From assembly GCA_029884425.1 (NCBI GenBank), contig JAOUHV010000003.1, forward strand, positions 37,402-101,401: a stretch of DNA of 64,000 nt, written 5' to 3'. A model generated the notes under the pieces. That model saw only the letters and a list, made by a program, of their open reading frames with translations, was not told the DNA's origin and searched no databases. Each line of letters starts with the position of its first letter. The first letter of the stretch is position 1. The translations under genes were made by a program, and so were the position numbers. This document shows, piece by piece, positions 39,139 to 49,719 of the stretch. Source of the DNA: Gammaproteobacteria bacterium. GTDB lineage: Bacteria > Pseudomonadota > Gammaproteobacteria > S012-40.

Positions 39139-41025
39139 ATGGCAAATAATTATAACGCCTCAGATATTGAAGTTCTGACGGGGCTAGAACCGGTGCGTAA
39201 ACGCCCCGGAATGTACACCGAAACAACTCGCCCCAATCATCTTGCGCAAGAAGTCATCGACAACAGTGTTGACGAAGCGATGGCAGGTCACGCCACGCGG
39301 ATTGACGTCATATTGCACAGTGACGGCTCATTGTCCGTGGCCGACGATGGTCGCGGTATGCCGGTTGATATTCATCCCGAAGAAAAAATTCCTGGCGTCG
39401 AGCTTATCCTTACCCGACTGCACGCTGGCGGTAAATTTTCCAACAAAAATTACCAATTTTCCGGCGGCTTGCACGGTGTGGGCGTTTCCGTCGTGAATGC
39501 GCTGTCATCACTGGTAGAAGTCAAAGTACGACGCAACGGATGCGAATACCAAATTGATTTTGCCCACGGTGCACGAATCAAAAAATTGCGTGAAATTGGT
39601 ACCGTCCCCAAAAAAGTCACCGGCACCACGGTACGTTTTTGGCCGGAAGAAAAGTTTTTCGATACCGTAAAATTTTCAGTTTCTCGCCTAAAGCATGTAT
39701 TGCGCGCCAAAGCCGTTCTTTGTCCTGGTCTGCGCATCTCCTTTTTGGAAGAAAAAACCAACGAAGCGGAAGAGTGGTATTACGAAGATGGCTTGACCGA
39801 CTATCTGATCAGTGCCCTCCAAGGGCACGAAATGCTGCCGTCACCGCCGTTTGTTGGCTCGCTCAAAGGCGACATTGAAGAAGCCAGTTGGGCAGTGGTG
39901 TGGTTGCCAGAAGAGGGCGACCTGGTCACAGAAAGCTACGTGAATCTTATTCCCACCGCGCAAGGCGGAACGCACGTCAATGGATTGCGCACGGGCTTGA
40001 CCGACGCCATTCGCGAATTTTGCGAGTTCAAGAATTTGTTGCCGCGCGGCGTAAAACTTTCTCCTGAAGATGTCTGGGATCGTTGTAGCTACATCCTCTC
40101 GGTAAAAATGCAGGACCCGCAATTCTCCGGGCAAACCAAAGAAAAATTGTCGTCGCGTGAATGCGCGCCGTTTGTGTCTGGCGTGGTAAAAGACAGCTTC
40201 AGTCTCTGGTTGGGTGAATATCCTGATCTTGGCGAAGCCATCGCCGACTTGGCGATTAACAACGCACAAAAACGTCTACGCGCAGCTAAAAAAGTAGTGC
40301 GTAAAAAAATCACCTCAGGTCCTGCGCTACCGGGAAAACTTGCCGACTGTTCCTCCACCGATTTGTCGCAAACTGAATTGTTTTTGGTGGAAGGGGACTC
40401 TGCGGGTGGCTCTGCCAAGCAAGCACGTGATCGGGAATTTCAGGCAATCATGCCGCTACGCGGTAAAATTCTGAACACCTGGGAAGTTGATCCACTGCAG
40501 GTGTTGGCGTCACAAGAAGTCCATGACATCGCTGTTGCGATAGGCGTCGATCCTGGTTCAGACAATCTCGAAGGTTTGCGTTACGGCAAGGTCTGTATTC
40601 TTGCTGATGCGGATTCCGACGGTGCGCATATCGCAACCTTGTTGTGTGCCTTGTTCGTTCGTCATTTCCGTCCGGTCGTTCAGGCAGGACACATTTACGT
40701 TGCCATGCCGCCGCTTTTCCGTATCGATGTGGGCAAACAGGTGTATTACGCCTTGGACGAGAACGAAAAAAATGGGGTTCTGGAACGCCTTAAAGCAGAA
40801 AAAACCAAAGGCAAACCTAACGTTCAACGCTTTAAAGGTTTGGGTGAAATGAATCCCTTGCAGTTGCGTGAAACCACCATGGCGCGCGACACGCGCCGCC
40901 TCGTCCAGCTGACGTTGGATGCTGGTGATGAAACCAACAATATTATGGACATGCTACTTGCCAAAAAGCGGGCAAAAGACCGCAAACACTGGCTTGAAAC
41001 CAAAGGCAATCTGGCAGACGTCTGA
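39139..41025 (+). CDS. parE: DNA topoisomerase IV subunit B
   Basis: ATPase subunit of the decatenase. It has 628 residues. GHKL motifs are EVIDNSVDEAMAG, VADDGRGMP and GGLHGVGVSVVNALS. The TOPRIM signature is LFLVEGDSAGGSAKQARDR, followed by the acidic DADSDGAH. Its length and close pairing with parC, rather than gyrA, distinguish it from gyrB. parC starts 21 bp downstream. Confidence 0.96.
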   Translation: MANNYNASDIEVLTGLEPVRKRPGMYTETTRPNHLAQEVIDNSVDEAMAGHATRIDVILHSDGSLSVADDGRGMPVDIHPEEKIPGVELILTRLHAGGKFSNKNYQFSGGLHGVGVSVVNALSSLVEVKVRRNGCEYQIDFAHGARIKKLREIGTVPKKVTGTTVRFWPEEKFFDTVKFSVSRLKHVLRAKAVLCPGLRISFLEEKTNEAEEWYYEDGLTDYLISALQGHEMLPSPPFVGSLKGDIEEASWAVVWLPEEGDLVTESYVNLIPTAQGGTHVNGLRTGLTDAIREFCEFKNLLPRGVKLSPEDVWDRCSYILSVKMQDPQFSGQTKEKLSSRECAPFVSGVVKDSFSLWLGEYPDLGEAIADLAINNAQKRLRAAKKVVRKKITSGPALPGKLADCSSTDLSQTELFLVEGDSAGGSAKQARDREFQAIMPLRGKILNTWEVDPLQVLASQEVHDIAVAIGVDPGSDNLEGLRYGKVCILADADSDGAHIATLLCALFVRHFRPVVQAGHIYVAMPPLFRIDVGKQVYYALDENEKNGVLERLKAEKTKGKPNVQRFKGLGEMNPLQLRETTMARDTRRLVQLTLDAGDETNNIMDMLLAKKRAKDRKHWLETKGNLADV

Positions 41026-41046
41026 GGACGTCTCTTGAGGTAATTC

Positions 41047-43296
41047 ATGGGAAACGAAATTCAATACAATGAAGACGGCACCGAACGTCTTGGTCTAGCG
41101 CAATTTACTGAACAGTCGTACTTGAACTATTCCATGTACGTTATTCTGGATCGTGCTCTGCCGAACGTGGGTGATGGCATGAAGCCAGTGCAACGTCGCA
41201 TCATTTATGCGATGAGTGAACTGGGTCTGCGCAATACCGCAAAATTCAAAAAATCTGCGCGCACCGTCGGTGACGTTTTAGGTAAATATCACCCGCATGG
41301 CGACAGCGCCTGTTACGAAGCCATGGTGCTGATGGCCCAACCATTTTCGTACCGCTATCCGCTGATCGACGGACAGGGCAACTGGGGTTCACCTGATGAC
41401 CCAAAATCCTTTGCGGCAATGCGTTATACCGAGGCTCGTCTTACACCATTTGCCCAGGTACTTTTATCCGAATTAAATCAGGGAACCGTCGATTGGACGC
41501 CGAACTTTGACGGCACCATGATGGAACCCACCATTCTGCCAGCGCGCCTGCCGGTGTCGTTGCTCAATGGTGCCTCAGGTATTGCCGTTGGTATGGCCAC
41601 CGATGTACCGCCGCATAATCTGACAGAAGTTGCTTCGGCCTGTATTCACTTGCTGGAAAATCCCAAAGCGACTCTCGAGGAAATTTGCGAGTTCATTCAG
41701 GGGCCGGATTTTCCGACCGATGCAGAGATCATTACTTCCCGCGCTGAAATATTGAGCATGTATGCACAAGGCGCAGGCTCAGTGCGCATGCGTGCGCGTT
41801 TTGAACATGAAGAGGGCGATGTCATTATCACCGCCTTGCCGTACCAAACCTCGGGTGCGAAGGTGCTCGAGCAAATTGCGGCACAAATGAACGCTAAAAA
41901 ACTGCCGATGATCGAAGATCTGCGCGACGAATCCGATCATGAAAATCCAACGCGCTTGGTGATCACACCTCGCTCTAATCGCGTTGATGTTGAAGAAATG
42001 ATGGCGCATTTATTTGCCACCACCGATTTGGAACGCACATTCCGCGTCAACCTCAATCTCATCGGCACCGATGGCAAACCACGCCAACGTAATTTGCTCG
42101 ACATTTTGCTGGATTGGCTCAGTTTCCGTACACAAACCGTTCGGCGTCGGTTGGAATCCCGCTTGCAAAAAGTGCTCGCCAGATTACATATTCTGGACGG
42201 TCTGCATATCGCGTTTTTGAATATCGACGAAGTGATTCACATCATTCGTACCGAGGATGAACCCAAGCCAGTGCTGATGAGCCGCTTCAAACTGTCGGAT
42301 GAACAAGCCGAAGCGATTCTTGAATTAAAACTGCGTCATTTGGCAAAGCTGGAAGAAATGAAAATTCTGGCAGAAAAAAATGATCTGGAAGAAGAACGCG
42401 ACGACATTGAAAAAACGCTGGGATCTGAGCGTCGCCTGAAAACCCTGATCAAAAACGAAATCAAAGCAGACATGGAAGAGTTTGGTGACGAGCGTCGCTC
42501 ACCCATCGTCGAACGTGATGCTGCCCAGGCGATTGACCCCACCTCCATCGTGCCTTCAGAACCAGTAACGCTGGTGCTGTCGAAAAAAGGCTGGATTCGC
42601 TCAGGCAAAGGGCACGAGCTGGATGGCACAACATTGAGTTATAAGTCTGGCGACGAGTTCCTCATTTCTGCGATGGGCCGCAGCAATCAAAATGTCGTAT
42701 TCATTGATTCCACTGGCCGGTCATACGCGCTGTCCGCACACACCTTGCCCTCAGCCAGAGGCTACGGTGAACCGCTGAGCAGTCGCGTCAAACCGCCCTC
42801 GGGCGCCAATTTTGTTGCGATGCTTACCGGTGATGATGCTGATTTGTATTTTGTCGGTACCGATAGCGGCTACGGATTTGTCACCACCTATGGGGACATG
42901 GTGTCTCGCAACAAAGCAGGCAAGACATTAATTTCTGTTCCCGCCGGCGATAAAATTTTGCCGCCAAAGAAAATTGCAGATGTCGAATCGCAATATTTAG
43001 CTGTTGCCACCACCGATGGCTATCTGTCAATTTTTGCTATTTCTGAACTGCCAAAACTTGGAAAAGGGAAGGGTGTAAAACTCGTTAGTATTCCTGCCGC
43101 CAAGTTGAAGAAACGTGAAGAAGTTGTTCAAAGCGTAGCCGTCATTGGATTGGAAGCCGCGTTGACCGTTTACTCGGGCAAACGCCACATTCGCTTGAAA
43201 GGCAATGAACTGGATTACTATCTGAACGAGCGGGGCAGACGTGGTTTGAAATTGCCGCGTGGATTCCAGAAGATTGACGGTATAGAAGAAAGCTAG
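41047..43296 (+). CDS. parC: DNA topoisomerase IV subunit A
   Basis: DNA-cleaving subunit of topoisomerase IV, 749 residues. The active-site Tyr127 is in [12 protein letters not shown]. The quinolone-resistance region reads [12 protein letters not shown], with Ser87 and Glu91 in the positions of E. coli Ser80 and Glu84, so it looks quinolone-sensitive. A C-terminal beta-pinwheel follows from about residue 495. TGAGG precedes the ATG. Confidence 0.96.
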   Translation: MGNEIQYNEDGTERLGLAQFTEQSYLNYSMYVILDRALPNVGDGMKPVQRRIIYAMSELGLRNTAKFKKSARTVGDVLGKYHPHGDSACYEAMVLMAQPFSYRYPLIDGQGNWGSPDDPKSFAAMRYTEARLTPFAQVLLSELNQGTVDWTPNFDGTMMEPTILPARLPVSLLNGASGIAVGMATDVPPHNLTEVASACIHLLENPKATLEEICEFIQGPDFPTDAEIITSRAEILSMYAQGAGSVRMRARFEHEEGDVIITALPYQTSGAKVLEQIAAQMNAKKLPMIEDLRDESDHENPTRLVITPRSNRVDVEEMMAHLFATTDLERTFRVNLNLIGTDGKPRQRNLLDILLDWLSFRTQTVRRRLESRLQKVLARLHILDGLHIAFLNIDEVIHIIRTEDEPKPVLMSRFKLSDEQAEAILELKLRHLAKLEEMKILAEKNDLEEERDDIEKTLGSERRLKTLIKNEIKADMEEFGDERRSPIVERDAAQAIDPTSIVPSEPVTLVLSKKGWIRSGKGHELDGTTLSYKSGDEFLISAMGRSNQNVVFIDSTGRSYALSAHTLPSARGYGEPLSSRVKPPSGANFVAMLTGDDADLYFVGTDSGYGFVTTYGDMVSRNKAGKTLISVPAGDKILPPKKIADVESQYLAVATTDGYLSIFAISELPKLGKGKGVKLVSIPAAKLKKREEVVQSVAVIGLEAALTVYSGKRHIRLKGNELDYYLNERGRRGLKLPRGFQKIDGIEES

Positions 43297-43315
43297 TTTC
43301 AACTAGCTTTTTTTC
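43289..43315 (+). terminator. Intrinsic terminator of parC
   Basis: Nine-bp stem (AAGCTAGTT with AACTAGCTT), 2-nt loop and a long T-run. The left arm includes the parC stop codon. Confidence 0.85.
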
Positions 43316-43325
43316 TTTCAGAAAT

Positions 43326-43362
43326 AAAAATCCGGTGCAGCACGGGAGGTGTACTGCACCGG
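43326..43362 (-). terminator. Intrinsic terminator of the bc1 operon
   Basis: On the minus strand, CCGGTGCAG pairs with CTGCACCGG around a 13-nt loop and is followed by ATTTTTATTT. It lies about 30 bp after petC. Confidence 0.8.
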
Positions 43363-43391
43363 CAAGGTGAATTAGGAGCTAGGGAGTGCTC

Positions 43392-44075
43392 CTAATTGCT
43401 GCTTAAACCTGGTTTTACCTGACGCCAAACTCGCTTCATCAGCAAGTAATACAACGCGGTAAAGATTACAAAATAACCAATCACCCACACGCCCAGTGAT
43501 TTACGCTCTTGAGCACGGGGGTCTGCTGTCCAATTCAAAAACGCTACAACGTCTTTCGCTTTTGCACTGATTTCTGACTTTTCCTGCTCATCCACTGCGG
43601 TAGAAATATCAAAAACGTCTGGCATCTTGATATTCGGGAACAAGTGGTTGTTGTAATGACCATCCTCAGTTTTGTGATAGCTGGTCATCAAGGTGTAAAT
43701 ATAATCAGGACCATGTGGTCTGGCCTTGGCCATTAACGACAACTCAGGTGGCACCATACCAAACAGTGCAGTAATCACCTTGTCGTTATTGAGCGAGACG
43801 AGTCTTTCACCCATCAAACGCTCGCCTCTTAATTGATCAACAAACGCCTGATCAAAACCAATGTCCAGAAGGTGGCGATACTTGATGTACTTTAACGAAT
43901 GGCACATCCGGCATTCGTTGTAATAAATCATTGCGCCACGCTGCAGACTGGCCTGATCTGTTGCTACTTCTATCTTCGTCAGCGGAATCGTCGCTGTCGC
44001 CGCCTGCACCAATGACATTGGCAACAGCAGAGAAGAGGTTAATGCTGCAATAGATGTCCAACGAGTCAAACGCAT
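43392..44075 (-). CDS. petC: Cytochrome c1 of the bc1 complex
   Basis: Haem-c subunit that passes electrons from the Rieske protein to a soluble cytochrome. It has 227 residues. The signal peptide ends near VQAA, the haem site is Cys55-x2-Cys58-His59 (NECRMCHS), and a C-terminal membrane anchor is present (WVIGYFVIFTALYYLLM). Its start codon overlaps the petB stop by 1 nt. Confidence 0.95.
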   Translation of the reverse strand: MRLTRWTSIAALTSSLLLPMSLVQAATATIPLTKIEVATDQASLQRGAMIYYNECRMCHSLKYIKYRHLLDIGFDQAFVDQLRGERLMGERLVSLNNDKVITALFGMVPPELSLMAKARPHGPDYIYTLMTSYHKTEDGHYNNHLFPNIKMPDVFDISTAVDEQEKSEISAKAKDVVAFLNWTADPRAQERKSLGVWVIGYFVIFTALYYLLMKRVWRQVKPGLSSN

Positions 44076-45322
44076 TATTTTTTCCCTCTCTTCTTTGCGT
44101 CACGAGCAGCGATTTCTGCTTCTTCTTTCTTGATCATTTCTTCCACTGCGGCAGGCAGACCACGAGAACGCACCCAGCGTTCTTCATGTTTAGCGCCGAA
44201 GGGCAGCAAAACGAACACAGCAAAGTAGATGAAGGTGGCAACCTGACCAACGGGAATCAACACTCCTTCCGGTGGCTTGGCGCCCACGTATCCCAGAACC
44301 AACACATCCAGGACGAAAACATAGAACATAATGCGATAAATCGGACGGTAACGTGCACCGCCTGGAATACGTGAGCGATCCAGGTAAGGCATGGCCGCAA
44401 AAATTCCCACCGAAATCGCCATCGCGATAACACCACCCAGCAAATCAGGTACGGCACGCAAAATCGCATAGAAGGGCAGGAAATACCATTCTGGAACGAT
44501 GTGTACCGGCGTCTGCAGCGGATTGGCAGGAATGTAATTGTCCGGTTCAATAAACATGTTCGGGTTATAGAACACAAACCACGAGAAAATGATAAAGAAC
44601 ACGCCGTAGCCAAACAGATCTTTGATGGTGAAGTACGGATGCAAAGGAATGTTGTCCTTCGCAGGCAAATCCACCCCGGTAGGATTACTGCTGCGTACAT
44701 GATGCAGCGCAACAACGTGAATCACAACAGCGCCGGTGATAACAAATGGCAACAGATAATGCATGGAGAAGAAACGCGTCAACGTTGCATCACCCACCAC
44801 GAAATCACCACGCAACCAGGTAACCAATTCGTCGCCCATGAAAGGGACCGTGCCGAACAAACTGGTAATAACCTGCGCACCCCAATATGACATCTGGCCC
44901 CAAGGCAACAGATAGCCCATGAACGCCGTTGCCATCAACAGAATGAGCAGACCTTGGCCTGTCCACCACATCAGTTCACGCGGTCTGCGGTATGAGCCGT
45001 AGTAAAGAGTTCTGGCCATGTGCAGAAAAATGACGGCAAAGAATGCGCTCGCACCCGTTGAGTGCATAAAGCGAATCAACCAACCGTAATTAACATCGCG
45101 CATGATGTGTTCGACTGAATCGAACGCCAGCAACACATCGGCCTTATAATGCATGGCCAGGAATATTCCGGTCACCAACTGAATCATTAACACCAAACCG
45201 GCGATAGAACCAAAATTCCACCAGTAGTTTAGATTCTTTGGTGTTGGGTATTCCGTTAACGAGTGCTTAACAAAATGAGTAAGAGGAAAACGTTGATCTA
45301 TCCAGCTAACAACTTTTTTCAT
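44075..45322 (-). CDS. petB: Cytochrome b of the bc1 complex
   Basis: Integral membrane subunit with the two b haems and the quinone sites. It has 415 residues. The b-type helices carry the conserved histidine pairs (LAMHYKADV and [36 protein letters not shown]). The Qo-site motif is [18 protein letters not shown] (PEWY). It has a Lys/Glu-rich C-terminal tail. It lies 11 bp after petA. Confidence 0.96.
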   Translation of the reverse strand: MKKVVSWIDQRFPLTHFVKHSLTEYPTPKNLNYWWNFGSIAGLVLMIQLVTGIFLAMHYKADVLLAFDSVEHIMRDVNYGWLIRFMHSTGASAFFAVIFLHMARTLYYGSYRRPRELMWWTGQGLLILLMATAFMGYLLPWGQMSYWGAQVITSLFGTVPFMGDELVTWLRGDFVVGDATLTRFFSMHYLLPFVITGAVVIHVVALHHVRSSNPTGVDLPAKDNIPLHPYFTIKDLFGYGVFFIIFSWFVFYNPNMFIEPDNYIPANPLQTPVHIVPEWYFLPFYAILRAVPDLLGGVIAMAISVGIFAAMPYLDRSRIPGGARYRPIYRIMFYVFVLDVLVLGYVGAKPPEGVLIPVGQVATFIYFAVFVLLPFGAKHEERWVRSRGLPAAVEEMIKKEEAEIAARDAKKRGKK

Positions 45323-45333
45323 ATCGGCATCCC

Positions 45334-45852
45334 TTACGCGCTCGTCTTGCCAATGATGATTTTGTCTTCCGAAATAAATTCATATTTCGGAACGATCAAA
45401 TTCTGTGGTGCAGGGCCTTTCAAAACTCGACCACTGTTGTCATAGACACTGCCATGACAAGGACACATCCAGCCATCCGGCTTCCGTGAAGGCACGCAAC
45501 CCAGGTGGGTACACAAGCCAACTACAACCAGCCAGTCGGGGTTGATGACGCGATCTTTGTCTGCCTGAGGATCTTTTTCGCTACCAGATTGCTCCATCTC
45601 GGCAATCTGTTTTTCGGTACGGCGTAAAATAAATACTGGCTTTCCTTGCCACTCAACCGTTTTAACTTCGCCAGGGCGAATGCCTTTCAGACTGGCTTCA
45701 GTGGTTGCTTTGGACAACACATCCGAGCTCGGATTCATGCTGCTGATAAATGGCCAGCAGGCGGTAGCAACACCAACGCCAGTTACGACGGTAGCGGCAG
45801 TCGCTATAAAGTCCCGACGTTCGGGATTTTCTAATTCAATTTGATCTGACAT
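45334..45852 (-). CDS. petA: Rieske iron-sulfur protein of the bc1 complex
   Basis: 2Fe-2S subunit of ubiquinol-cytochrome c reductase. It has 172 residues from ATG 45852. The N-terminal [19 protein letters not shown] is a twin-arginine-like anchor. The cluster motifs are CTHLGC and CPCHGS. The earlier in-frame start (45870) adds six residues without need. It is the first gene of petABC. Confidence 0.95.
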   Translation of the reverse strand: MSDQIELENPERRDFIATAATVVTGVGVATACWPFISSMNPSSDVLSKATTEASLKGIRPGEVKTVEWQGKPVFILRRTEKQIAEMEQSGSEKDPQADKDRVINPDWLVVVGLCTHLGCVPSRKPDGWMCPCHGSVYDNSGRVLKGPAPQNLIVPKYEFISEDKIIIGKTSA

Positions 45853-45912
45853 TGCGTTTACTCCAAACAATCTACGCGCAATTAATCACCGCTTTTGAAA
45901 TATGAGGTTTTG

Positions 45913-46227
45913 TTATTTCAAATTGGAGTAATAATCGACAATTACCTTAACGTCTTCATCAGGCACGCCGGCAATAATGGCCTGCATCATTGAATTTTGA
46001 CGATGGCCACGTTTGAAATCCGAAATGGTATTAAGCAGATATTCGGATTTTTGGCCCCGTAGATTGGGGATACTTGGACTTAAGCTGATGCCATCCTCGC
46101 CATGGCAACCAAAGCACAACTCAGCCTTGGCAGCGGCTTCAGATTGCTCCGCAGCAACAGCGGGCAACGCAAAAGCAGTCATTGAAATCGTCATTCCCAG
46201 TAACGCAATTTTTTGTCGCAGCAACAT
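45913..46227 (-). CDS. Small class I cytochrome c
   Basis: A periplasmic monohaem cytochrome of 104 residues. The signal peptide ends near AVAA. The haem site is CFGCH (Cys38, Cys41, His42), and a Met in NSMMQAIIAG is the likely sixth ligand. It resembles cytochrome c553 or a half of cytochrome c4. It lies 60 bp upstream of petA on the same strand, so it may carry electrons from the bc1 complex to an oxidase. ATG 46227 is chosen because it opens a clean signal peptide; the longer frame is unlikely. Confidence 0.88.
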   Translation of the reverse strand: MLLRQKIALLGMTISMTAFALPAVAAEQSEAAAKAELCFGCHGEDGISLSPSIPNLRGQKSEYLLNTISDFKRGHRQNSMMQAIIAGVPDEDVKVIVDYYSNLK

Positions 46228-46425
46228 TGTTTTCCCCAAACAAGCGTAGAGATATATTTTCTTTTTTATAGATAAAGTCACCCTGGCACCGACTGACTTT
46301 GCTTTGACCCATGTGCATTCTGGAGGGGTTGGTACACACAAATGCTATGCTGTCAGGCGGTGCCGGGTTCCTTCATTACAAACTCTTTACTTCCACAGTA
46401 TTTTCAAAGAGCTGTTCGGTTTTGG

Positions 46426-46599
46426 TTAAGACGCGACGCGGCCTCTAACCAGAGAAGACATTTTTGGCAGGTAATGCCAGGCTGTCAGCGTTGCCAACAG
46501 TCCAACAACACAGAACAGGGGATTGCTAAATGTAGCGAAATAAATACCTACGCAAACCGCTACGATCATCACCAATACATCCATTTTTTCTTTATTCAT
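46426..46599 (-). CDS. 57-residue two-helix membrane protein
   Basis: A frame starting MNKEKMDVLVMIVAVCVGI encodes two hydrophobic segments (about 7-24 and 27-44) and a basic tail ending RGRVAS. GGAGG lies 7 nt upstream of the ATG, a near-ideal ribosome-binding site. It is upstream of and co-directional with the cytochrome c and petABC genes, about 200 bp away. The family is not recognised. Confidence 0.65.
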   Translation of the reverse strand: MNKEKMDVLVMIVAVCVGIYFATFSNPLFCVVGLLATLTAWHYLPKMSSLVRGRVAS

Positions 46600-46803
46600 T
46601 TTTTAGCCTCCACTTGGTTTGTATGCAAAGTCCGGTGAAAACCTGATCAACAACGACTACCTTTTCGTTTCGATCAGAACCCAGTATCTGCGTTTTGTCT
46701 GGGCTCAATGGCAGGAACAGTGCCAACTTCGCCACAGTCTGCAGGGAAATTATATTTATTGTCGTAACCAACTGTTATAAAAGAGTTTATTTGTCACAGA
46801 CAA

Positions 46804-46926
46804 ATGGCGCGCCGCCTATGTCCGCGCAAAAAATCAGCGACACAGGCCAAACCAATTGATCAAGATGTTAAAGCTGAACTGAACAAACTGAACAAGCTGT
46901 TCAATACGGTTATGAAAGGAGATTGA
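46804..46926 (+). CDS. Possible 40-residue basic protein
   Basis: A short frame starting MARRLCPRKKSATQAK and ending NTVMKGD, predicted helical and basic at the N-terminus. No Shine-Dalgarno is seen, and support is only that it fills an otherwise empty gap and ends just before a strong bidirectional terminator. It may be a chance frame. Confidence 0.3.
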   Translation: MARRLCPRKKSATQAKPIDQDVKAELNKLNKLFNTVMKGD

Positions 46927-46944
46927 AATTGGACACAGAATAGA

Positions 46945-46972
46945 AAATGCGCTGCGTCTCCGCAGCGCATTT
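46945..46972. terminator. Bidirectional terminator at the end of the cbb operon
   Basis: A perfect 12-bp stem (AAATGCGCTGCG with CGCAGCGCATTT) around TCTC lies 4 bp past the last gene of the cbb operon on the minus strand. Confidence 0.85.
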
Positions 46973-46976
46973 AGTG

Positions 46977-47384
46977 TTAGCGGGAATTTTTACCGGCAGT
47001 ATAGGCCGCCAATAAGGCGGCCTGTAACTGCGGCTGGGCACTCAATGATTCAATACCCATGTGCTGCTTTGCAATTGCATCGAGCAACTGCAAATATTGC
47101 TGATCACGCCAGGCTTGTTCAAACCCGGCGATGTCAAAATAGCCATCGTGGAAAAAATCCCCGGCCAAACCTTCGGCATCACTGAACAAAATTTCTTCTT
47201 CAAGCATGACTTCATACTCGTAAGAATACAGATCAATGTGGTTGGCTATCGCTATAGAGCTGTACAACTCTGTCGACAGTGCATCATTGAGGCGCATTAT
47301 TTCGTCCAGATCGAGTGCCAGGCGTGGTTGATACTCAATACCCTTGAAGTAGAAATGCACGCTCACTGTAATTTTGTTCGCCAT
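46977..47384 (-). CDS. Unknown protein, fourth gene of the cbb operon
   Basis: A 135-residue acidic protein with no signal peptide. It begins MANKITVSVHFYFKGIEYQP and contains LDLDEIMRLND, FHDGYFDIAGFEQAW and an alanine-rich end. The family is not recognised. It lies 7 bp downstream of cbbO on the same strand and directly before the operon terminator, so it is almost certainly co-expressed with RuBisCO and its activase. A role in RuBisCO assembly or activation is plausible but not shown. Confidence 0.8.
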   Translation of the reverse strand: MANKITVSVHFYFKGIEYQPRLALDLDEIMRLNDALSTELYSSIAIANHIDLYSYEYEVMLEEEILFSDAEGLAGDFFHDGYFDIAGFEQAWRDQQYLQLLDAIAKQHMGIESLSAQPQLQAALLAAYTAGKNSR

Positions 47385-47391
47385 GATGCAC

Positions 47392-49713
47392 CTATTTGGT
47401 TAAGGCCATGAACAATGCCGGTAACTTTTCTGGCAAACGCTCAACACGATCAATGACCGTGTATTGCTGACCAAAAATGTCTTTCACATAATCATCGGCC
47501 CGAGGGTCCAGATTGATACAGTAGGTGAAAATACCTTTTTGATCCAGTTCCTGAACCGCTTTGTGCGAATCCTGGATCAATAGCTTTTCGTCGTTGCTAT
47601 CAATGTCTGCGGGCTCACCATCCGTCAGCACCAGTAGCAATTTTTTATCGGCTTTGCGTGCTTCCAGATAATGGGCTGCATGACGCATGGCAGCGCCCAT
47701 TCGCGTTGAATAGGCTGCTTCCATTGCCGCCAGACGCCCTTTAACCGTATCGTCCCAATGCTCGCTGAAGCCTTTGATGTGCATGTATCGCACTTCGTGG
47801 CGTGAATTTGAATTAAAACCAGCAATAGCAAACTCATCGCCCAAGGCTTCAACAGCCCATGAGGTAAGTGCAACCGCTTCCTGGCTCAATTCCAAAATCG
47901 TTTGGTTGCTGCCCGGGGCAACTTCGTTGAGCGAGGCTGACAAATCCAGCAGCAACAACACTGCAATACTGCGATCATTGTGTTTGTGATTCATATTGAT
48001 GCGCGGATCAGGTTGCGAACCACTCTTCAAATCAATCAGCGAACGAATCGCTACATCCAGATCCAGCTCCGAACCGTCTTCCTGATAACGCACCCGCACA
48101 AAATTTTGTGGCTTGAGCATATCCAGCATACGCTTCAGGCGCTTTGCGAGCGCACTGTGCTTGGCCAGCAAACGATCGATGTCTGCCGGATTACCGCTGG
48201 GATGCAGGCTCTCATAGAGGCTCACCCAATCAGGTCGATAATTACTGCTGTTGTAGTCCCATTCAGGATAGTGGCGGGGAGGCAATCCTTTATCCGCTTC
48301 TTCGGCTTTGGCTTTGCGTTCATCCCAAATTTCTTCTTCGTCACCTTCTTCGATAAATTGCCACAAGTGGCGATTATCATCGCGATAGCTGACTTCAGTA
48401 TCTTTGAAATGCACACGCGGCAATTGATCCGACTGCACTCGGGTACGCGCCACAAAAGACAAGCCCAAACTGGCCATGTCCATGGTAGAACTGGTTCCAT
48501 TTGCCATTGCGTCACGGAATTTCTGCGCAAACTCGTTCACAATGACATTTTCGTAACCGTGATCAGTATTGAGTAACGCATACGACATCATCGCCAAGCG
48601 GTGACGCAAACAGGATTCGTGCTCGCTGTCACAGGCAAACTCCTCTGGACGAGGATGCAAGGCCATCACGATGCGACGCAATCCCGGGAATCGCTGCATG
48701 GACAGATAATCCACGCGGCAATCCTCAAAGATCTCAACAGCTAAACGTTGAAAAGGACTGTAGTTATCGGCGATCAAACGATTTGACCAGCGACGATGGG
48801 CCGACATATGCGCCAAGGTTGCGCGATACCGATCCAAACCAGTCACTCGCCGATAGTCATCATAGACATCGGGGACGCGTAATCCCAACGAATCAAAATA
48901 GGGTTGTGGCTTGCGTAAATCATCAAATGCTTCGGAGTAGGGCACCAGCATCGGGATGTCGTCATCACTATTGATCGCGGGCCACATAGCACGCAAATAC
49001 AAATCCAGACGACGTTCATTGTCGATGAACAAAGTACCATGCCGTTCGCGTTGCATAACTGCACGCGAATCCGCAGACTTCAAACTAAAATATTCTTCCT
49101 GACGCTCAGGATGATTGTGATAGTTGCGAATGCCGTATTCGATCCAGTTTTTCAAACCGCCCAATGATAATTGATGCAGCAGCGCCGGCATGTTTTCAAA
49201 CATGGGGATAGCGCCGGGGCTAGGGTAGGAGGTTGCTTTCCAGCCATACACCGACTTTGCGGTGCGCTCCATCATGTCCATCACCAGCGCAATATATTTT
49301 TCCAGCGAATCAGCGCAGCCTAAACGTCGCGCAACTTCACCGATGGTCTGCACAAACGAGGGAATAGCTCGCCCATTGGCCGTGCGGGAAATTTTCCACA
49401 CTGCCTGCGACACCATCGACAGCGTTTGTTCACCCAGGTCGTGCGCCACTTGTGGCATTTCTTCCAGGTAAGTCAGTATCGGATCAAATCCGCGACCAAT
49501 CATGCTGACCAGTGACGCGCCTTCCAGATAGTCGGCCACGCCTTTGTCAGACAACAATGCCCGCGCCTCAACCATGCAGCCCTCAAACACATTATCGAGT
49601 TGAGTGAAACTGCATTTGAGTTGTGAACGATAATAGGCCAGCTCTTCCGCACTCAGTGGCGGATAGCTGGGCCCCATGCTGGTGGTTTGTAAAAACGAAT
49701 TGGGGATCACCAT
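47392..49713 (-). CDS. cbbO: RuBisCO activase subunit CbbO (VWA domain)
   Basis: Adaptor subunit of the CbbQO-type RuBisCO activase. It has 773 residues. The C-terminal von Willebrand A domain (from about residue 580) has the MIDAS motif LLLDLSASLNE, with DxSxS, plus VLTDGEPADID. The N-terminal region is helical and family-specific. Known CbbO binds RuBisCO through the MIDAS while CbbQ supplies ATP hydrolysis. It lies 6 bp after cbbQ. Confidence 0.93.
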   Translation of the reverse strand: MVIPNSFLQTTSMGPSYPPLSAEELAYYRSQLKCSFTQLDNVFEGCMVEARALLSDKGVADYLEGASLVSMIGRGFDPILTYLEEMPQVAHDLGEQTLSMVSQAVWKISRTANGRAIPSFVQTIGEVARRLGCADSLEKYIALVMDMMERTAKSVYGWKATSYPSPGAIPMFENMPALLHQLSLGGLKNWIEYGIRNYHNHPERQEEYFSLKSADSRAVMQRERHGTLFIDNERRLDLYLRAMWPAINSDDDIPMLVPYSEAFDDLRKPQPYFDSLGLRVPDVYDDYRRVTGLDRYRATLAHMSAHRRWSNRLIADNYSPFQRLAVEIFEDCRVDYLSMQRFPGLRRIVMALHPRPEEFACDSEHESCLRHRLAMMSYALLNTDHGYENVIVNEFAQKFRDAMANGTSSTMDMASLGLSFVARTRVQSDQLPRVHFKDTEVSYRDDNRHLWQFIEEGDEEEIWDERKAKAEEADKGLPPRHYPEWDYNSSNYRPDWVSLYESLHPSGNPADIDRLLAKHSALAKRLKRMLDMLKPQNFVRVRYQEDGSELDLDVAIRSLIDLKSGSQPDPRINMNHKHNDRSIAVLLLLDLSASLNEVAPGSNQTILELSQEAVALTSWAVEALGDEFAIAGFNSNSRHEVRYMHIKGFSEHWDDTVKGRLAAMEAAYSTRMGAAMRHAAHYLEARKADKKLLLVLTDGEPADIDSNDEKLLIQDSHKAVQELDQKGIFTYCINLDPRADDYVKDIFGQQYTVIDRVERLPEKLPALFMALTK

Positions 49714-49719
49714 CGCGGC

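Noticed and set aside
46342..46638. 98-residue plus-strand frame
   Set aside because: It is antisense to the small two-helix protein gene, which has the better ribosome-binding site and composition.
47980..48576. 198-residue plus-strand frame inside cbbO
   Set aside because: Antisense shadow with biased composition (His/Ile/Thr rich) and no ribosome-binding site.
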